DNA of 64,000 bases from Terriglobales bacterium (GTDB taxonomy: Bacteria > Acidobacteriota > Terriglobia > Terriglobales > Acidobacteriaceae), in contig DATMAB010000027.1 of NCBI GenBank assembly GCA_035573675.1, positions 186,001-250,000 on the forward strand, written 5' to 3'. The translations under genes were made by a program, and so were the position numbers. The notes under the pieces are model-generated. The model worked only from the letters and a program-made list of their open reading frames with translations. It did no database searches and had not been told where the DNA came from. Of the stretch, positions 60,972 to 64,000 are shown one piece after another. Every line of letters begins with the position of its first letter. Positions within the stretch are counted from its first letter, which is position 1.

Positions 60972-61360
60972 GTCTCGATGGGCTGCCTCACCAGCCTGCG
61001 GATGGCGGTGAACGCGCTCTCCGTTTCCGCCACCAGCAGCGCGAAGTCCAGGTCCAGCGCCGAGCGCTTGGGATGGATCACCAGGTCGACGGGCGCATCC
61101 AGCAACATCAGCCGGCGGCGCACCGCCTCACGCAGGCGCCGGCGCAGGCGGTTGCGCGTCACCGCGCGGCCCAGCACCTTGCCCACGGTGAACCCGACGC
61201 GCGGGCCTCCGTTCTGCTCACGACGGCGAAAGAACACGGTCATGTGGCCGGCGAAATGCTTGCGCCCCTGGCGATACACCTGGTCGAAGTCGGCACGGCG
61301 CAGCAGGCGCACCGAGCGCGGAAAGCGCTGCGAGCGGGCCGACTCTGTGCCGTGAACCAC
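60968..61360 (-). CDS. rnpA: Ribonuclease P protein component
   Basis: 130 residues, GTG start. RNase P protein signature [14 protein letters not shown] and [14 protein letters not shown] region is clear; [19 protein letters not shown] is the N-terminal RNA-binding part. With the RNase P RNA it matures tRNA 5' ends. It lies 16 bases after rpmH and overlaps yidD by 4, the usual order. Confidence 0.95.
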   Translation of the reverse strand: MVHGTESARSQRFPRSVRLLRRADFDQVYRQGRKHFAGHMTVFFRRREQNGGPRVGFTVGKVLGRAVTRNRLRRRLREAVRRRLMLLDAPVDLVIHPKRSALDLDFALLVAETESAFTAIRRLVRQPIET

Positions 61361-61376
61361 AATCAGAAACGCGCGC

Positions 61377-61532
61377 CTACTCGCGGAAGCCGGGACGCAC
61401 GGAGACGCGCTTGCGTCCGCGGGCGCGGCGCCGAGAGAGCACCTTGCGGCCGCCCTGGGTCCTCATGCGCTTGCGGAAACCGTGCGTCTTCGACCGCCGC
61501 CGGCGGTTGGGCTGAAACGTACGCTTGGGCAT
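61377..61532 (-). CDS. rpmH: Large ribosomal subunit protein bL34
   Basis: 51 residues, too short for most automatic callers. Starts [20 protein letters not shown] and ends VRPGFRE; it matches bL34 (usually 44-52 residues), with the conserved KRTFQPN...RTHGFR-like core and Arg-rich tail. Gene order rpmH-rnpA-yidD-yidC-jag is the standard origin cluster. Its promoter region (61533-61653) is divergent from arsC. Confidence 0.97.
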   Translation of the reverse strand: MPKRTFQPNRRRRSKTHGFRKRMRTQGGRKVLSRRRARGRKRVSVRPGFRE

Positions 61533-61653
61533 GGATGATTGCGCTCCTGCTCAGATCAACGCTGTGCGAACGAACGCTCAGTATAAAGGATGGCGCGCAG
61601 GGGCGGCAAACCGGGAGACTGTAACCGCGCGTTAATATTGGCGGGGTACCATC

Positions 61654-62079
61654 ATGCCCATGTCCAAACCCCGTGTTCTGTTTCTCTGCACCGGCAACTC
61701 GGCGCGCAGCCAGATGGCCGAAGGCCTGCTGCGCGAGTGGGCGGGCGAGCGATTCGAGGTGTTCAGCGCGGGCACGTACCCCGTCGGGGTGAATCCGCTG
61801 GCCATCGAGGCCATGAACGAGTTAGGCATCGACATCTCGGGCCAAAAATCCAAGAGCGTGGACCAGTTCGCCGGCCAGCCGATGGACTACGTCATCACGG
61901 TGTGCGACCTGGCCAAGCAAAGCTGTCCCGTATTCCCGGGCGCGCGGCAGGTGTTGCACTGGAGCATCGAGGACCCAGTTTCGTCGCTGGGCTCGCGTGC
62001 GGAGCGCCTGGAGGTATTCCGCCGCGTACGCGACCAGATCGCAGCGCGAATCCGGGAAGAACTGCTCCCGCAAGGCTGA
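61654..62079 (+). CDS. arsC: Arsenate reductase, LMW-PTP/thioredoxin-coupled type
   Basis: 141 residues. P-loop CTGNSARSQMAEGLL (Cys12) and the second redox pair VCDLAKQSCPVFPG (Cys84, Cys91). This triple-Cys arrangement is that of the thioredoxin-dependent ArsC (S. aureus pI258 type), which reduces arsenate to arsenite. It could alternatively be a tyrosine phosphatase, but the Cys84/Cys91 pair favours ArsC. No arsB or arsR is nearby. It interrupts the usual rpmH-dnaA intergenic region. Confidence 0.88.
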   Translation: MPMSKPRVLFLCTGNSARSQMAEGLLREWAGERFEVFSAGTYPVGVNPLAIEAMNELGIDISGQKSKSVDQFAGQPMDYVITVCDLAKQSCPVFPGARQVLHWSIEDPVSSLGSRAERLEVFRRVRDQIAARIREELLPQG

Positions 62080-62409
62080 GCGCAGAGGTCGCAAAAGAAA
62101 AAGCTCAGCCCCGGATGGACATGGATGCGCACGGATCAGGATCAACGTGACTGTTTGCAGTTCTTCGTTCACGGTTCATCGTTCGCTCTTCACAATTCGC
62201 CCATTGCAAATCTCCGCTCGACGTTCCTACCTGCACCACTCTCGCGCTATTAACCCATTAGGGACTTGACGAATCCCCGGCGGTGCGTTCAATAGAGGCG
62301 ACACTGACGAATCGATTCTGCGCTCGCGTTCCCCGGAGAAAAGTTTTTCGTGCTAGGATGCAGCGCGGTTTGAATTCATCCATCATCAGAAAGTTTCTTA
62401 GGCTCGCAC
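62080..62409. other. arsC-dnaA intergenic region
   Basis: It has a GCAGAGGTCGCAAAAG repeat fragment (62083-62098), an AT-richer part with repeated gttc words (cacggttcatcgttcgc, 62170-62186) and a TTGACG at 62266-62271 that may be the dnaA -35. No clear DnaA box is seen (no TTATCCACA). The region 62340-62400 is AT-rich and runs to the dnaA start. Confidence 0.4.
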
Positions 62410-63783
62410 ATGTCGCTCTCATCCGCCGCAGCCGCCGCCGCCAATCCATGGGCGCGCATCCTGGACCGGCTGCAACAGAAGGTCACGCGCCACTCCTATG
62501 ACACCTGGCTGCGGCCCACGCGCTTCAGCCACACGCGCGGCAAGATCCTTGTTGTGCGCGTGCCCACGCCCGAATTCGCTCACCTGGGCGACAAGTACGG
62601 CGACGTCATCCACGAAGCCATCGAGATGCTGGGCATGGACTATGAGGACGTGGAATTCGTCACGCCCGAGCAGGACCCGGCGGCGACTCCGGTGCGCCAG
62701 GATGGCGGGTTTGCAGCCGTGGGCACCAGCGGCCGTGCCGTGCAGGGGCGCTTCGACTGGGACGGCGCCGCGCAGCTCAACCCGCGCTACACTTTCGACG
62801 CCTTCGTCATCGGCGCCGGCAACCAGTTCGCGCACGCCGCGGCGCTGGCCGTGGCCGAGCGTCCCTCGCGCGCCTACAACCCGCTGTTCCTGTACGGCGG
62901 CGTGGGCATGGGCAAGACCCACCTCATGCAGGCCATCGGGCACGAGATCAAGCGCCGGGAACCGCAGCGCTCCATCGGCTATCTCTCGAGCGAGAAGTTC
63001 ACCAACGAGGTGATCCACTCGCTGCGCTACGACAAGATGTCCAGCTTCCGCGACCGCTTCCGCAACATGGACGTGCTGCTCATCGACGACATCCAGTTCC
63101 TGGCGCAGAAGGAGCGGACGCAGGAGGAGTTCTTCCATACCTTCAACGCGCTGCACGAGGCGCAGAAGCAGATCGTGATCGCCAGCGACCGCCCGCCCAA
63201 GGAGCTGGCGGAGATCGAGGACCGGCTGCGCTCGCGCTTCGAGTGGGGATTGATCGCCGACATCCAGCCGCCCGACCTGGAAACCAAGGTCGCCATCCTG
63301 CAGAAGAAGGCGGAAGGGGAGCGCGTGCCTCTGCCCACCGACGTGGCCCTCTACATCGCCTCCAACATTCGCTCCAACGTGCGCGAGTTGGAAGGGGCGC
63401 TGATCCGGCTGATCGCCTACTCCTCGCTCACCGCTACGCCTCTGAACCTGCAGACGGCACAGCAGGTCCTGAAGAACATCATCGACGCGCAGACGCGCAA
63501 GGTGACCATCGAGGCCATCCAGAAGGCGGTGGCGGAACAGTTCGGCATGCGGGTGGTGGAAATCAAGGCGCGCAATAACTCGCGCGCTGTCGTCTATCCA
63601 CGGCAGATCGCCATGTACCTGGCCAAGCATCTGACGGAGTGCTCGCTGCCGGAAATCGGCCGCCAGTTCGGCGGCAAGCACCACACCACGGTCATGCATT
63701 CCGTGGACAAGATCGAGCACGTCCGCAAGACAGACAAGGATTTGAACAGGCTGCTTAACAAGCTGACCGAGACCCTGACTTAA
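62410..63783 (+). CDS. dnaA: Chromosomal replication initiator DnaA
   Basis: 457 residues. Domain I (1-85, [20 protein letters not shown]), short domain II, AAA+ domain with Walker [10 protein letters not shown] near 163-171, Walker [21 protein letters not shown], sensor and box-VII segments, and domain IV with the signature [17 protein letters not shown] that binds DnaA boxes. It starts replication at oriC. It is divergent to the rpmH cluster, the common origin arrangement, with arsC between. Confidence 0.98.
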   Translation: MSLSSAAAAAANPWARILDRLQQKVTRHSYDTWLRPTRFSHTRGKILVVRVPTPEFAHLGDKYGDVIHEAIEMLGMDYEDVEFVTPEQDPAATPVRQDGGFAAVGTSGRAVQGRFDWDGAAQLNPRYTFDAFVIGAGNQFAHAAALAVAERPSRAYNPLFLYGGVGMGKTHLMQAIGHEIKRREPQRSIGYLSSEKFTNEVIHSLRYDKMSSFRDRFRNMDVLLIDDIQFLAQKERTQEEFFHTFNALHEAQKQIVIASDRPPKELAEIEDRLRSRFEWGLIADIQPPDLETKVAILQKKAEGERVPLPTDVALYIASNIRSNVRELEGALIRLIAYSSLTATPLNLQTAQQVLKNIIDAQTRKVTIEAIQKAVAEQFGMRVVEIKARNNSRAVVYPRQIAMYLAKHLTECSLPEIGRQFGGKHHTTVMHSVDKIEHVRKTDKDLNRLLNKLTETLT

Positions 63784-64000
63784 TGCGGCGCGGCCTTGAC
63801 CGGCTTTTCCACCCCGGCACCGTAATGACTGCTGTGGAATGCCTGTGGAAGACGTGGGAAAAGGCCGACCGCCGACCACGACATCTTGGGTTGTTCAGCC
63901 GGAAGAGCTCCGGACGGCCGTCCTCGACACATGAAGTTTGACCTGGAAGGTATAGGTTATAAGTCGTTTGGACTTGATTCCCACATTTCCCCAACGCCTG
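63784..64000. other. Region downstream of dnaA, possible oriC
   Basis: Contains ctgctgtggaatgcctgtggaa (63830-63851), in which two TTCCACAG words appear on the minus strand, like degenerate DnaA boxes, plus ggcttttccacc (63801-63812) and an AT-richer tract tataggttataagtc (63950-63964). dnaN is expected next and is not in the window. The call rests on synteny more than on box quality. Confidence 0.35.

Overview
The window is high-GC bacterial chromosome, most likely from an Acidobacteriota (Terriglobia-like soil lineage). That is an inference from the mix of genes (outer-membrane LptD, DUF5916-type barrel, beta-helix exoproteins, RDD and DUF1003 proteins, a FlgO/TPR Ser/Thr kinase, many small conserved hypotheticals) and from the dense interspersed short palindromes typical of that phylum. 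I count 58 protein genes, no rRNA or tRNA, no CRISPR array and no transposase.

Layout. 1-2.3 kb: two diverging paralogous secreted beta-helix proteins with near-identical leaders around a small zinc-motif-like gene. 2.5-9 kb: aconitase, a peroxiredoxin whose peroxidatic Cys codon is TGA, and a set of exported proteins (carboxypeptidase-like domain, thioredoxin-fold, beta-barrel, Cys-rich peptide, truncated globin). 9-19 kb: an EF-G paralogue, gltX, pgi, an RDD membrane protein and lptD. 19-29 kb: Ser/Thr dehydratase, larE, rsmD, site-2 protease, serA, aminotransferase, yqeY. 29-36 kb: RNase H with a coupled HExxH protein, phosphoesterase, oligopeptide ABC ATPase, SPFH protein, a candidate structured RNA and an amidase. 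36-39.3 kb: DUF1264 protein, a second in-frame-TGA protein of the AhpD/carboxymuconolactone family, then a lower-GC Gp37/Gp68 and TcmP pair. 39-52 kb: acyl-CoA carboxylase beta, nitroreductase, thrS, radical SAM protein, LysR/metallo-beta-lactamase pair, EamA transporter with a truncated outer-membrane protein, ruvA. 52.7-64 kb: the conserved origin-proximal block mnmE ... jag-yidC-yidD-rnpA-rpmH and, divergently, arsC and dnaA, with a carbonic anhydrase, a cNMP/DUF1003 protein and a kinase inserted between mnmE and jag.

Main discoveries. (1) Two independent genes carry an in-frame TGA exactly at a catalytic redox-Cys position, each followed at the right distance by a hairpin fitting the bacterial SECIS model (5627-5677 and 37222-37252). 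They are best read as selenoproteins: a peroxiredoxin with U for the peroxidatic Cys, and an AhpD-like protein with CxxU. A standard gene caller truncates or splits both. (2) A partly duplicated, highly foldable region (about 33770-34125) with its own promoter and an 11-bp closing stem is a candidate new ncRNA. (3) Many genes have a TATAAT-like box only 6-14 nt before the start codon, suggesting leaderless or nearly leaderless mRNAs. (4) Interspersed palindromes have inserted in frame into at least two enzymes.
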